Below, one piece after another: positions 11,731 through 23,700 of a DNA stretch of 64,000 nt. The translations under genes were made by a program, and so were the position numbers. Positions within the stretch are counted from its first letter, which is position 1. Each line of letters starts with the position of its first letter. The notes under the pieces are model-generated. The model was given only the letters and a program-made list of their open reading frames with translations. It had not been told where the DNA came from and did not search any database. Source of the stretch: Ectocarpus siliculosus (lineage: Eukaryota > Sar > Phaeophyceae > Ectocarpales > Ectocarpaceae); NCBI GenBank assembly GCA_000310025.1, contig FN649749.1, forward strand, positions 2,230,637 to 2,294,636, written 5' to 3'.

Positions 11731-11817
11731 CGGTCCCCCGTGGGCCGTGGGTGGCCGTGGGTACCCATGGGTATCCATGGGGCGTGGGTACCCATGGGCA
11801 CGAATAACGATAGTGTA
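11731..11817. repeat. Array 3 of the palindromic decamer (short)
   Basis: About six units of GTGGGTACCCATGGGTATCC type. The right edge (GGGCACGAATAACGATAGTGTA) is the reverse complement of the left edge of array 1, with two mismatches over about 22 bp outside the palindromes. Confidence 0.85.
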
Positions 11818-12032
11818 TATGATTGAATGAACGGCACTAACTAGTGCTGTGAGCGCTGATTTGAAGTGAAGAACAAAAAAAAAAAAAAAACTCTACACGC
11901 ACACACAACGCTCAGAAAGGCGTTTCGCGACGTCTACCACACGCACACGACGCCCAGATTCAGTTCGGTACGGCCGGGTATGCTAGCGCAGAAACACGTG
12001 CATACACCAACGTTCCGTTCTATTCGTTACAG
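11818..12032. other. Spacer with poly(A) run
   Basis: A 16-A run at about 11,875-11,890. No gene recognised. Confidence 0.5.
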
Positions 12033-12212
12033 CTCTTTGACGACTACGTCGAACGGCTTACAACAGACGTCCCAATACACAACTACAAGTCCACGCAGCT
12101 GCACCTCAGTTTCTACAATATATATTACACTATTCATGATGATCTCATCAAGTACCCGCCCATCCCAACCCGTGCGCCTGCCTTAAAGGGCCCTGGCGGA
12201 GAGTCACCGAAA
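12033..12212 (+). CDS. Orphan internal exon, function unknown
   Basis: After a CGTTACAG acceptor, 60 codons are open up to CCGAAA|GTACGA, a plausible donor; both ends are in phase 0. The peptide has the composition of real coding sequence: LFDDYVERLTTDVPIHNYKS, then YNIYYTIHDDLIKYPPIPTR. I recognise no family. No partner exon was found upstream or downstream. It lies tail-to-tail with the cupin gene, whose stop is 64 bp away. It could be a surviving exon of a dead gene or transposon. Confidence 0.4.
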
Positions 12213-12275
12213 GTACGACGGCAAGACCTCGAAGCTACTTCTTTCAGATCGATATCTTGCCCTCTACGGTGCCGT

Positions 12276-14103
12276 TTAGTATCCGTAGCTGTAGCTGAAG
12301 CCGTCGCCCCCGTCAGCCAGCCCGCACCTCTCAAGGCACTGGCGGCGAGCCGCCGCCGGAGCGTCAGGGAGTGACTCAATCAGCCTCTGGAGAGCGGGAT
12401 CTTCAAAGTTCAACGAAGCCTGCGCGGAAGAGAGTGAAACGAATGTAGGGAGATCGGGCACACCAAACGTAAGAGCGGCTTCTGTGGAAGGACGGTTCGA
12501 GCAACGCGAGACATACTGCACCGACAGTGACTGCGACCCCTTTTTGTGAAGAGCACAACCAAGAGCTAAAAAAAACGCCAACCCTACTGGACGGAACCTG
12601 GCACGCGCGCACCTGGATGGCCTCGCTCGGCAGCTCGAAGAAGCGAGTCGTGATCGTAACCGCACCGGGGTCGTCATTGTTCAGAGCGGCCAGGAACGTC
12701 ACCGGCTCACAGCCAAGGTTCTGCTCGTAGTGGATGAGTCCCTGAGGGAAGAAGGTCACGTCCCCCTGGGAAAGGTCGTTGACAACTGCCCCCTCGCCGC
12801 CGTTCTCCTCTACGAACGCCACCCGGAGGTGCTCGCCGTTGATGACGTACTGCATCTATGAGAGTGAGTTTTGAGTTCCATCGGTTGGGGGTCAAGCCTC
12901 AAGGAGTACGTCATGCAGAACACCGTGGATCTTCGAGCACAATGCAGCAGCAGTGCTTGTACGACGGTGTTACGTGGCGATACTGTAGGAACAATCTGGC
13001 AGGACAAACGAACTTTCGTTCAACGGAATCAACAGACTACGTATGCAGTAGCTTGCTACAATTTTGCACGGCGCATTGACCCTTTTTGTCGACGTGATAC
13101 TTCTTCTCTGTCCCCTGTCGACCACTCTACATGCACGTCTTTGGCCATGGATCACACGGATGGTTTTTCCCAGTACCAGAATTACATCGTGCGTACGAGC
13201 ATCAGGTGCCAGCGAGTCAGAACATTCAAGATGCCATGCAGAATAATTCACCTCGGTGGCGCGAGGGTGAATGTGAGGCAGGTTGATGGTGCACGCGTCG
13301 AGGTTGACGAGGGCCATGGCAATGCCTTGCCCATCCAGAGCAGGGATCTGGCCGAGGGTGGCCGCACGGATCTGGAAGCCGTCCACCGGGGCATCAGGCT
13401 CAGGGCCGCCGAGGGTGAACACGAAGTCTTCGGGGTTGAACATGGTGATTTGTTGCTGAAGGCACAAGGAGGGAGCACCATGGGCAGCATCGAATCAGTG
13501 GGGCCTACGGTAGTGCTGGCGGGAGATGAGCGTGCGTCGTGGCGATTCTTGCAAAAAGTAACACTGGTATCAATTTTGGTGGAACAGCAACGAATTCTTC
13601 GTGTCTGCAACCACAAGTCGCGAGTTTCGCGCAAACCAAAGCATCGCGTTTGAGTGAGCTACAGGTTCCCAACATTGTCGCTCTCAGCCATCGCCTAGAC
13701 TAAAGGGACGTTTCGCTATCGCCCCCTGCCTTCATCACGACTACATATGTAGCCAGTCAGACAAAATGCGATATTATGTCTGCGATCTCTGTCGTTCGCG
13801 CCGAACCAAGAGCTGGCGTTGCTTTCTCGATGTTTCTCCAAGGTCGGTTTTTAATGTGAAGACAACAACAACACAACAAGGTCAACCTTGCACGGAGTTT
13901 CTGGCCGTGCGCAGCCGCGGACAGGGGAAATAACACACACTGCACCGGCTTCCTTGGGTTAAAAGAGCTACATAGTTTCGTGCTCCCAAGAGCTCTACAT
14001 GTATCGTCACCTGTGCAGTGACGACGCCGGAAGCCTGGGCGGTCGACGACATGAAACCAGCGGCGACAACGAGCCCGGCAGCAGAGCAGAAGGAGGTCTT
14101 CAT
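12276..14103 (-). CDS. Germin/spherulin-like secreted cupin, four exons
   Basis: Exons on the minus strand: 14103-14011, 13455-13252, 12855-12613 and 12515-12276 (TAA). All junctions are phase 0 with GT-AG ends and give 259 residues. Exon 1 is a signal peptide (MKTSFCSAAGLVVAAGFMSS, cleaved near TAQA). Exons 2-3 form one germin-type cupin. Motif 1 is LPHIHPRATEMQYVINGE (His, His and Glu metal ligands, split by intron 2 right after the Glu). Motif 2 is GDVTFFPQGLIHYEQN, matching G-x5-P-x-G-x2-H-x3-N with its His ligand. Exon 4 ends in RRQCLERCGL, the Cys pair typical of spherulin-like C-termini. Family knowledge suggests a Mn-binding extracellular or wall protein, possibly an oxalate oxidase or SOD-like enzyme, or a structural one; activity cannot be read from sequence. 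The start is the only Met that yields the signal peptide. Confidence 0.88.
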
Positions 14104-14580
14104 CTTCTTGTTCTTTTCTGGTGTCCGTGAATGGAGAGCTGGCGAAGGGTATGTAGAGTGGAGAGAAGAGGAAAATAGGCCTTGTGCGTTGATGTGGTGT
14201 GGTGGGTGACGGGTTGTGAGTGGAATGCGCGGGTATCGAGGAAATGTGGCCCACGGCGCGATGCACCAGAGACGGGCCGGTGCTGTCGGGTAATTTCTGA
14301 GATCTTGGATCTTTAAGAATGTCAATCTTTCATCCGCCGCCGAGTGACAACTGCTGTAACGACCCGCGCGGAGAGGTAGGAGCGTGTGTGTAAGGTCCCG
14401 ACGGTGAAGCCACAGCCGCAACTGTCGAGTACTGGACTTATTGAGTGCGTTAAAGACCTTACTTATCGCCACTGACGCCGCCGGGGTAGCCTCTCTTGTG
14501 TGTAAACTATTTCTACTAACTGCTGTCGTGCTCGGGGGGATGAGAGACCGTTGGGGCGGCGAGTATCAATATTCTGCCAT
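14104..14580. other. Upstream region of the cupin gene
   Basis: Contains the cupin 5' flank; no TATA box or clear regulatory motif is evident. No other gene recognised. Confidence 0.4.
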
Positions 14581-14895
14581 GTCATTGTTGGTCGGTGTTC
14601 GGGACGTCGGCGGGTTGTCTTTTTCCACTCATGATGGCACTGGCGCGGGGCCCGGCGGCCCTGGGAAGAGAAGGATCTTGCAGGTCTCGATGAAGGTGAG
14701 AAAGTTCTGGTGAAACCGTGTGGGCGGGGATTTTTCTGTCATGTTGCTGATGGTCGGAGTTCGGGACGTCGGTGGGTCTTGTCTTTGTCCTCTCATATAC
14801 ACTGGGGTCTGTCGCACCTTCGGAAGGAAATATCTTGCAGTGCCTCCAAAACAGCAGTGAGGGTTCCGATGAAACGGCATGCAGAGACCACGACC
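14581..14895. repeat. 157-bp tandem duplication
   Basis: Two diverged copies starting at 14581 and 14738. Shared landmarks are GTCAT(T)GTTG..GGTCGG, TTCGGGACGTCGG(C/T)GGGT, TCTTGCAG and GATGAA. No coding function seen. Confidence 0.7.
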
Positions 14896-16543
14896 AGGTG
14901 ATGGGGTTGTGTGTCTTATAAGCCTAGACTCTAAACTATGCATTCATGTCTTACGGCCTCATATAACAGCAGTCGACGTAAGACTCCATTTCCAGCACGT
15001 ATATATATGTAGTGATTGGCACCATAGGTGGAGGGTAGCACCCAGTGCCGGCAAAAACAATCTTGAAAATACACACTCTATGCATACGTGTACACAAATC
15101 ACAGTGGTAGGAATTTCTGTAGGGGAAAACGACCGACCCGCACGCTGAACCACTCAGAATATATCCTCTGACAGGTGGGAGTGTGCACGCCTTTCAACCC
15201 GCTTGTATTGTTCAGCACAGGACGCGCCACCACTTTAGAACTTGTAGGAACTTGTAGCAATCGATAAGTCATAAAATCCAAAAATTAAGGAACTTGGCCA
15301 AAGAACAGGTCAGACAGGTGCTCAGTCAAGAAGTTCCACCAAGTAATAGACTAGTTGGGTGGCGGCGAAACGAGCTTCGGCCAAAACATGAGGTTCTTAG
15401 GCGGTGGCGCCATCTACTGTAAATACTGGGCGCTCTTCTTCATGCTACTATGGTATGTAGTACAGTCTCCAACTGCTTCTTCTTCATGCATCACTATTTT
15501 CTACCCTTTGTTCCCTTAGTAGGCCCAATACTCTATGTAGCATGAATGCTTCGGCGTGACAGATTAGGTTCGCTCGCCTATCGCCGCCCTCTAGATGATG
15601 CCAGGGCATGGTCTACACATTCTAAATTATCCCAAGAAAAGAAATACTATTGAAACTATATTTTCTCCGTACAGGGGTCAAACCTTGGCTCAACGTCGTC
15701 CTTCTGCAATAAACGCTTCGGGACATCTCCATTTGATGGGCAGCTCGCTTGAAGTAACTATGCACCGAACTCGATGTTTCCGACTAGTTCCTTGTACTCG
15801 GCTGTGGCCTTGAACGTATTGAGCAGATTGTCCGCCAACATGTTGACGTCTCCTTCTCCCCTTGGAAGAAAATGTTCGCACGGTCGTCCTGCCAGGACAA
15901 TCCGCCGAAAACAAACCGGGTGCACTCGCGTCACACAAGCAGTTACGAAGTCGTTCACTACCACCACGTTCGTTCACAATGCACACACTGTCTCTCGTGG
16001 TAGTTCTATTCGTATCATCGGTGCGTATGACACGTGAGATGACATGGTTTCACTGTCATCATGGTACCTCACTTCGCGCGGCCCCGTGCAGCGCAAACAA
16101 GCAGAGGCAAGCATCCGGCTAGCTACTTTGATTGATCGATCGTAGATTCAAGAGAAAAATGACGGTATCTGCATAACAGTGCAAAAGTGTTATGCCTGAT
16201 ACGACATTGAGAAAGGATGAGACTCCACCCACTAAATATAAGACCGAAGAGGACGGGCTGAAGTGCTTGCGGTAAAGAATCAGTTGCACCGGCCGAACTC
16301 CAAACACACACCGTTCCAGAGCTGAGTTGCGCATATAGTGAGTCTCCCCTTCCAAGACTTGGGGCGGTCGTGACATTTTTGGGACATCACCTTGAATGTT
16401 CCATAGGACGCCTACGGGACGGCCCATGGGACGCCTACGAGGACACAAGGACTGTCCCACGCATCGCGTGGGCGGCGAAATTCCTGTCCATCCCGTGAGC
16501 CGTCCTACACGTCCCATGGGACGGTCCGTAAGATCGGGGGTTA
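14896..16543. other. No gene recognised
   Basis: Short frames only. A minus-strand frame at 15967-15758 has reasonable composition (DNLLNTFKATAEYKELVGNI) but no family match or partner exon that I can identify. 16,400-16,520 contains scattered CCCATGGGACG motifs related to the palindromic arrays. Confidence 0.4.
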
Positions 16544-17758
16544 GGCTGATTCTTATACACCGGGATTCCTAACACAAAAAGCTTCACTTTCCAGGATCGG
16601 CAAAATTCCGGCTGGACAAAAGTCCGGCCGTTCTACAGTGAACCGGATTTCTCACGCGGATTCTTGGGGGTGGATGTAGATCGAACCCCAGACGACATAA
16701 TCGGCCAGCGCCTGAGTTCTTGATGTAATCGCCCCCATCAAGGGCTCCGCGACCCTACGCTGAAGGGTTTGCTATTCTGCGCGCTGGCTGTTGATGGTGC
16801 CTCGGCACGCGTGCGAAAAATATATATACATCGCATCACACCAAGCACGGAGACGCCGAAGCAGGCCAAACCGCCACGAGACAGAAAAAGAACCGCTTTT
16901 TGTCAGAGAGGGGAGGACACCGCAACAAATTTCTCCCTCCCTAGGCCACCGATCGAAGCCAGACCGGTCCGGGCGTGCTCTCTGTTCCTTGTTCTGTGCC
17001 GGAGCAGGTTTGCTCAGCAATTCGTTGATCCAGTCATTCGAAATCGTCGTCTACGTGTACACAACAAGCTGTCTGTTGAAAATTGTTTCCAGGTCGTCAA
17101 CACACCAGTCTATTCTCCAGTGAAGCAGACCAGCAAAAAATCGCAGTTCGAAAAGGCAACGGCCACCAGGCGCATGCGTCTCTCCGTCGATCGAGAGTAC
17201 GCGCTGCCGAGCAAATCTACTCCGGCAGAGAGCAAGGAACAGAAAGCACGTCCTGACCGGTCTGGCTTCGATCGATGGCCTAGGGAGAGAGAAATCAGTT
17301 GCGGTGTCCTCCCCTCTCTGACAAAAAAGCGGCTCTCTTTGCTGTCTCGTGGCCGTTTGACCTGTTTCGGCGTCTCCACATGCTTGGGGTGATGCGATAT
17401 GATATTTTTACGCACGCGCGCCGAGCGACCATCGACCGTCAGCGTGCAGAATAGCCAGCCCTTCATCGTCGGGTCGCTCGGAGCCCTTGATGGGAGCGAT
17501 ACGTCAAGAACTCAGGTCGCACTCGCCGACTATGTCGTCTGGGTTCACCAGCGGTGAACTCGTTGGGATAAGAAATCCGGCTGGGCACCATCCTGATTTC
17601 TGCCAAACTTTTCGGGTGGAGGCAACCCAACTTCGATGAACCCGGACTTTGTCGACCCAACAAAGTGAAGAATCCGGCGGAATAAAAAGCCGGATTTTTG
17701 CCCATCCTGAAAAAGTAAAGCTTTTTGGATTAGGAATCCATGTGTATAACAATCAGCC
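16544..17758. mobile_element. 1.2-kb foldback element with TTA target duplication
   Basis: Long inverted arms face each other: about 16544-17020 and 17200-17758. The left end is GGCTGATTCTTATACACCGG and the right end reads the same inverted (...GTGTATAACAATCAGCC). TTA flanks both sides (16541-16543 and 17759-17761), the 3-bp duplication usual for PIF/Harbinger-type elements. The arms share many blocks (e.g. CCTAGGCCA/TCGATCGAAG, GGAGACGCCGAAGCAGG) but differ by base changes and indels, so it is not recent. The open frames inside are mirror images of each other and not genes. It ends about 30 bp past the stop of the neighbouring membrane/RGS gene. Confidence 0.8.
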
Positions 17759-17791
17759 TTAAGCGTAGAGATGATTGTTACCCGCACAAAT

Positions 17792-20700
17792 TTACTGCTG
17801 CCCCCCTGGCGCTAGGACAGAGGACATTTCGGTAGTAGCAGCTGTGCGACTGGTCGTGAAGGCTAGGGTCCTTTCTTCGAGGCGGTTTCGCATGTCTACC
17901 TGAGTCAGATGCCTCCACAGTCGGTCGTACTCGATCTAAAGGGTCATCAAACACGAGGATCTTCAGCGGTCACACACGGTGCAGGGAGCAGGACCCACAG
18001 CTATTTGATTGTCCAACCGCTCGGGCGTGCCGTGCGCACCTACCCTTACCTGGTCAAGCGACGCGTACGCTGAGCGTAAGCAGAACCTCCTGAGCTTTTT
18101 CTTGGTACTACCGTCGATGTTACTCTCGGAATTGGAGTTGTCCGTGATGTATTCGCCGACGATCGCGTTGAACTCGTCGAAGTCGTCTTTGCCGCCCCGC
18201 TCGTCGCCATCATTAGTTCAATAGACCAAGCTTGAGAATTCTGACACGTCAACCAAGAGCTGGAAAGACACTATTACAAGAAGGGACGTCGGACACAACA
18301 GCGCGTTGAGCAACGTCAGGAGGACACCGGAAAAATGCGAGAGCCGCAAGTATGAGAGCCGCGTGTATTGGCGGTGATATGTACAACATTTGTAGAACAT
18401 ACGTATATCGTTCGGGAGCAACGTCACGTGCCACAACGGTTCTCCCGGTTTTTGGTCGCAGTTCTCTCGTGTTAGAGTAGCTGAGAGCGAAGGCTGGCTG
18501 CTATGGAAGAGAATTCGCGCATCTGGTAGACCCCATAACTCCCTCGATGGCAATAACACAAAGAGAGGCAGCCGAGGTACTTGAAAAAATCAACTGTCCA
18601 TCTTCCCTTGAAGCAAGGGATCTGTCGTTTCACCGGACTCCGGTGGGCGAGCGAACACATACGAAGTTCGGTCCGAGAACGGCAAATCAATTATCCTTCC
18701 AACGCGCCAATTTTCGGTGGATTCCGTGTCTTCCTCTCTAAGCGTTGGCACCAAGGATCTTTCAACGGACTGCTACCGTTCGGCTCGTGCAGGGGTTACG
18801 CGCGCGAGAGAGACATGTCAGGACCGTGGCAGGTTCGGAACCATGCACGGAAAGCGCAGCAATGTGTCGCCAGCGTCAGACTAACGCTTGCAATACCCTT
18901 GCCGTTTGTCCTGTCTGTCCAGATGACCCGCACGACATGGGTTGGCCACTCCTTTTGAATTGGCCGTCGACCATCTCACCTCGCTACACAGCGCCTTCTG
19001 GCAGTAGCCCCCGAAAGTCTGCCGTAAGGGAGGGAACTCCATGACGGCGGCAAGCGGGGTTCCGTGGAGGTGGCCCATGGCCGAGGAGCTCCCTATCCCA
19101 TTGAGCCTGTGCCCCGGCGTGGCGGCAACGGTGCAGGCCACACGGCCGGAACGGTTGCCGCTGTCCGTGACCCACCTCCACAACCAGGCCCATGGGACGA
19201 GTAGCACCAGGAGACCGTCCCTAGAGCTGCCGCTGCTCTCGCCTTGTCGAAGGTAGTCAATGACCGGCTTGATGTTGCTGATCAGGGCAACGGCGATGGA
19301 GTAGGAGGGTTTGGTTTGGTTTGGTTTGGTTTGGGTTTGGTTTGGTCAAACAGCGGAACAGCTGGCACATTCGAATGCCCGGCTCTCTCCGTGGGGCGAT
19401 ATTTCTACGCTCAACCATCGAGACCAAGGGAACTACTTTAAAAGATCCCGGGAGGAAATAGGCACCACTTCGATGAACCCGGAATGTCACTCGACAGGTC
19501 GGTAGGTCAGGCCTGTAGAAGGCATGCAGACGCCGAAAAATTACATCACAAACGTGAACGGGCCCCGTGACCCCAAGGAAGGTGACGTCCATGCCTCGGG
19601 TAAATGAACACCTTATCGTGCCACCTATGCATGCACAGGACATTAATTTTGCTGTGGTATTGTGCTGAGCATTCTCCCGATCGCCGGTCCGAAGAAAAAA
19701 CAATCGCCAATAGACTCCGACGGCTGGGGGGAATCGAGCGTGCCCCTTCCCAATAACTACCGCCAATGTGCAATATGTCAAGGAACGACCTCGCGCTTCC
19801 CTGTTAGCAGATGAACGCTTCACTGTGGCGTGACTGTACACAGTCTGGCATCGATGTATCAGGCGTGTGACGTGTCATACCCCGGCTCCCTTCCCCGGTG
19901 AGATTTATTTCGAATCTACATGGTCTTCGACCGATTCCTTCCAAAACAAATAATGCTTGTGTTTTTGGCTTCCGAAAACGAAAAAAAGTGCGTTCAGACG
20001 TAGAAAATGGTTCTCTGTTGGAACCATAAATTGGCACACGCATTGTTTGGTCCCATATCCTGGGGTCTCGGATCTGTAGGATCCGGTGGGAGTAATCGAT
20101 TCCTTGGAGGGAGTTCCCGTACAGGAGAGGGCACTCAAGACGGCGTGGAATAGGAGAACGAATAGGAGAACTCTACACGAACGAGGGATACTGGGAATCG
20201 GCCAGCGACGGAGACCAGCATATTAACTCGTATGATGCGGCTGTAAAGCAGAAAAGAGCTACCAGATACCAAAACCGTGCGTCCAACAATCTTCGTCTCC
20301 TACGACATCGATTACACTCTCTGCCGACACCTGTCCCTCCCGAACATAACACGAACCAAAATCAGTCTCGTTGTCAAAACGGGTCAGACCAGCAATTTTG
20401 TGCCCCATTCCTTACATGGCCCACGCAACGGGCTGAAGCGTGATGATGTAGCGTGTCACTACCATGTACTTGTAGGCAAGGGGGGGCAGAGGCAGGAAAG
20501 TCATCATGATGTAGACGCCTGAGCGGCACGTGGTAGCAATGGGAAAATGGAAGGGCGGGTCGGGGGCGAGCGCTACTCTGGCGCAGAAAAATCTCTACCT
20601 TCAAGGCGTTGAATTGCGATACGTGCATCCTACCCCCAGGACGGTCCGAAACCAACTGTTGCCAGCATCTTGAAGACTACATCGCACACCTAGGAAAGGG

Positions 20701-23700
20701 CTAGGGATACACACAGCATGTTCACTTTTGTTTGCAACGGCAGAACTCACACCTCGTCGTTGACGGGGTGCTTAGATGGCAGCGGGTTTCGGGGAATCAA
20801 GTGCCACCTAGTAGTCCTGTTTCCCAACCTTGAAATTCCTCGGGATTGGGTCTACCACACACGTGGCCCTTTATCGCCCAACCTCGGATATGAACTCAAT
20901 AATGCCGTTGAAGCCGGGAAATAAACATGTTCGCGGCGGCGGCGGCGGTATGTTCTGCCTGATGCTCACCGATTGTCCAGAGCACAAGGGCGCCGAGGCG
21001 TTGGGTGTCCCGCGAAAGCTGGCAAATGTCTTGGACTTTCCTCAGTTGGCCACTCAGAAGCACAGCAGCGACCAAGACTGCCAGCATGGATAGCAAATCA
21101 AGAACTGACACCTTCCTGGCTATCCTGGAGCAGACAGCATTCCGAAAATTATTAAACGCCAAGCTGTGTACGACAGACGAGGCTTTTCAAAATCAAGAAC
21201 TCTGAGTAGTCTCAATTGGCGTGTCGAGTACTACTGTAGTAGGGTTGGACTCCAGGTTTCTTGAACGTGGAAACCGTGACATTCGTGCGTGTAACATTGG
21301 CAAGGTTAAGGAGGGACGGCTCTCGAATTTGGTTTTGGGAATGAGATGGTGGGTCGCCCTCGAGACAGAGACAGAGACAGAGAGACGGACAGATTTCTAT
21401 GAAACTATAACTATCCCTCACACACCCTAAACAGGTGGGCCTGGGTAGCGCGGGCGCCCCCTGCCTACAAGTAGTGGCCTTTGAAGCGACCTCGCCTATG
21501 CAAGGAGCCGTGTCCATGCCCGTAAGTCGCGAAAACAGCAAAGACGACGATATCGAAAAGGTGCACATGAACAACTCATGTCGTAACCCTCGGTCTGATT
21601 ATTGGACACAGTCAACGCCTATGGTACTACGGAGTAGGACGCGACCTCCAGCTCGACATGTCTTAGCAGGGACACTTTGAGGAGATCGGACCACCATTCC
21701 CTCGACGCTTTTGTACTCGCAATAACAGGAATGTTTATTCGTCGAACAGACAGAATATACTGCGGTTTATTGGTTTGGCAGTTTCGGATCGAAGTTTCAT
21801 GAAATGTTCGGAAACCTGGGGTCACCGGCGGAAGAAATTAGAACCCCTTCCTGCCAGTCCGTCGAGAAGAGAGAACGCAGCGGTGTAGCGAGTGGAGAAC
21901 GAACGGAAGCTACAGAGCGTGGGAAGAGAAGGAAGGACAGCAGTAGTGGCCGCCAAACGTAGACGGCGGCAGTATTGTTGTAGAATGGTGTGTAAATCTA
22001 CCATTTCGGGGCTTGGTCAGTTTCGGGACCCCTACGTTTACAGTCGCAGTTCCACGGCCGGTATTTTTTGCGGGGAGAGCGAGACGGGTTTGTAGGAGTC
22101 AACGCCGCGCTTCGTAGCCAATGTGGCTGGCGAGATGATATGCGTTCCGTGTATCTCACTCCCCAACGTGTAGCCTAGAAACCAATAATAATGAAGCAAT
22201 TCGAAAGAAAACAACAACAATATCACTTCATACGTCCTTCGTCTAGACGTTTTTGACAGGCGCTCCACGTCCGTAACGACGCCGTCGTCGGCAGTCTCAA
22301 CAACTGCCATTGCTTAGCGGGCTTGGTCGTGCCTGAACGTTTCCGAAATCAGAATCGAAACCGTGAACCGTGATCATCCCCTGCGGTAGGAAAACTCGAT
22401 AAGCTTAGACTGATTTCCCACCGGGCTCCCACCACTGACGCACCCCACCGCAGGCACACTTCTCCCGCACTTTTCCTCTGAACGCGAGGGTGCACCTTTG
22501 AGAAAGGCTTGGTGTCTATTAGTGAGCTTGAAAAAAATGATTTTCGAAATTTTCGAGCTATCGGGCAGACCTGCGCCAGCCTATGTGAGGTTTCAACCCC
22601 GTTTGCGACAGGCTGGCGAGTTTCCGATTCTCATTCTGGACAGAGTACAATCCGTTCTTTGAGTTGTATCCAAGTTTCCTGCGTTCGTACCCTACTTCCT
22701 AAAGAAACAGCCAAGGAAGGCGACCGCAAAAATTGAAATAACGTGTTGGGTGATGCTGGGAAATAGCAGTTTTTTCTGTGCGAGGGCCACACGCTTATGA
22801 AAGAATGATGTCAATAGTTGTTGTTCGGCTGTTTCACTACATAAAATGTTCCGTAACGTTGGAAACCACCATTGTTTTTGTGTTTTTTTCTGCATGGGTA
22901 ATAAATATTCCACGAAACATATGTACGCTTGCACGGTTCAGATCAATCGCGCACGCTACGTCATTCTCGACCAGGGCTTGAATGGAGTGCGACTGAATCT
23001 TCCTTTCAGATTTGGCTTTTATGTCTGTATCCCAAACACTCTGCTTCCTGTTTGGCTCTCACCATTCCCCTCCGGTCACGCACGCAGTTGACCAAGCTCC
23101 AACTTCGAGAAGAACGAACATCCAGACCAGCGCTTGGAACATGCGCTCTTCTTTGGTGTAGCGACCATACTTCCTTCTTTTGACTGGGTCGTACATGACC
23201 AGTATGCGGAGCACACATGCTATAATGGCTCCGGTAGACACCTGAAATCGCAGAGGGGTCGTTTGTGTTTTCTGGGCCAAGATGTGTCCTGGGCGGGCAG
23301 AGCGGGGCTGTTGAAGGAGGCGTGTTCTCATCGCTTGGTGTCCTTGAAGACTACATTCGCTCATGCGTGAGCCAACAATAGCAAGTCAGGGAATAGGAGC
23401 ATCGGAGCGTAGGTCGTGTACGCAGTTCGTGAGGATGAGGGTGACACGATATCCTACAGTGAATTGGTTTGATGGTGAACGCTGTCACCGGAGTCCAGCC
23501 TTGAAATTCGTGGAAATGAAGGTGTGGGGCCAGCATCGACAAGGACGCTTCCTTCCGCCATATGCACTGTTCGCAGATGAAATTCAGTCTTGACGTTGTT
23601 CCCGTTCCGGAACCGCGACCAGACTTGGGCGTTCTCTCAAGATGTAGTCTAAGATTTCGACCTAAACGCACGGAGGTTTAGGAGAAAGGAGCACAGACAC

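Noticed and set aside
16769-17466. Three long ORFs including mirror-image RKPDRSGRA peptides
   Set aside because: They lie in the two inverted arms of the foldback element; each is the antisense of the other.
19308-19346. Telomere-like GGTTT repeats
   Set aside because: Too short, unit differs from TTAGGG, and it is flanked by ordinary intron sequence; a simple repeat.
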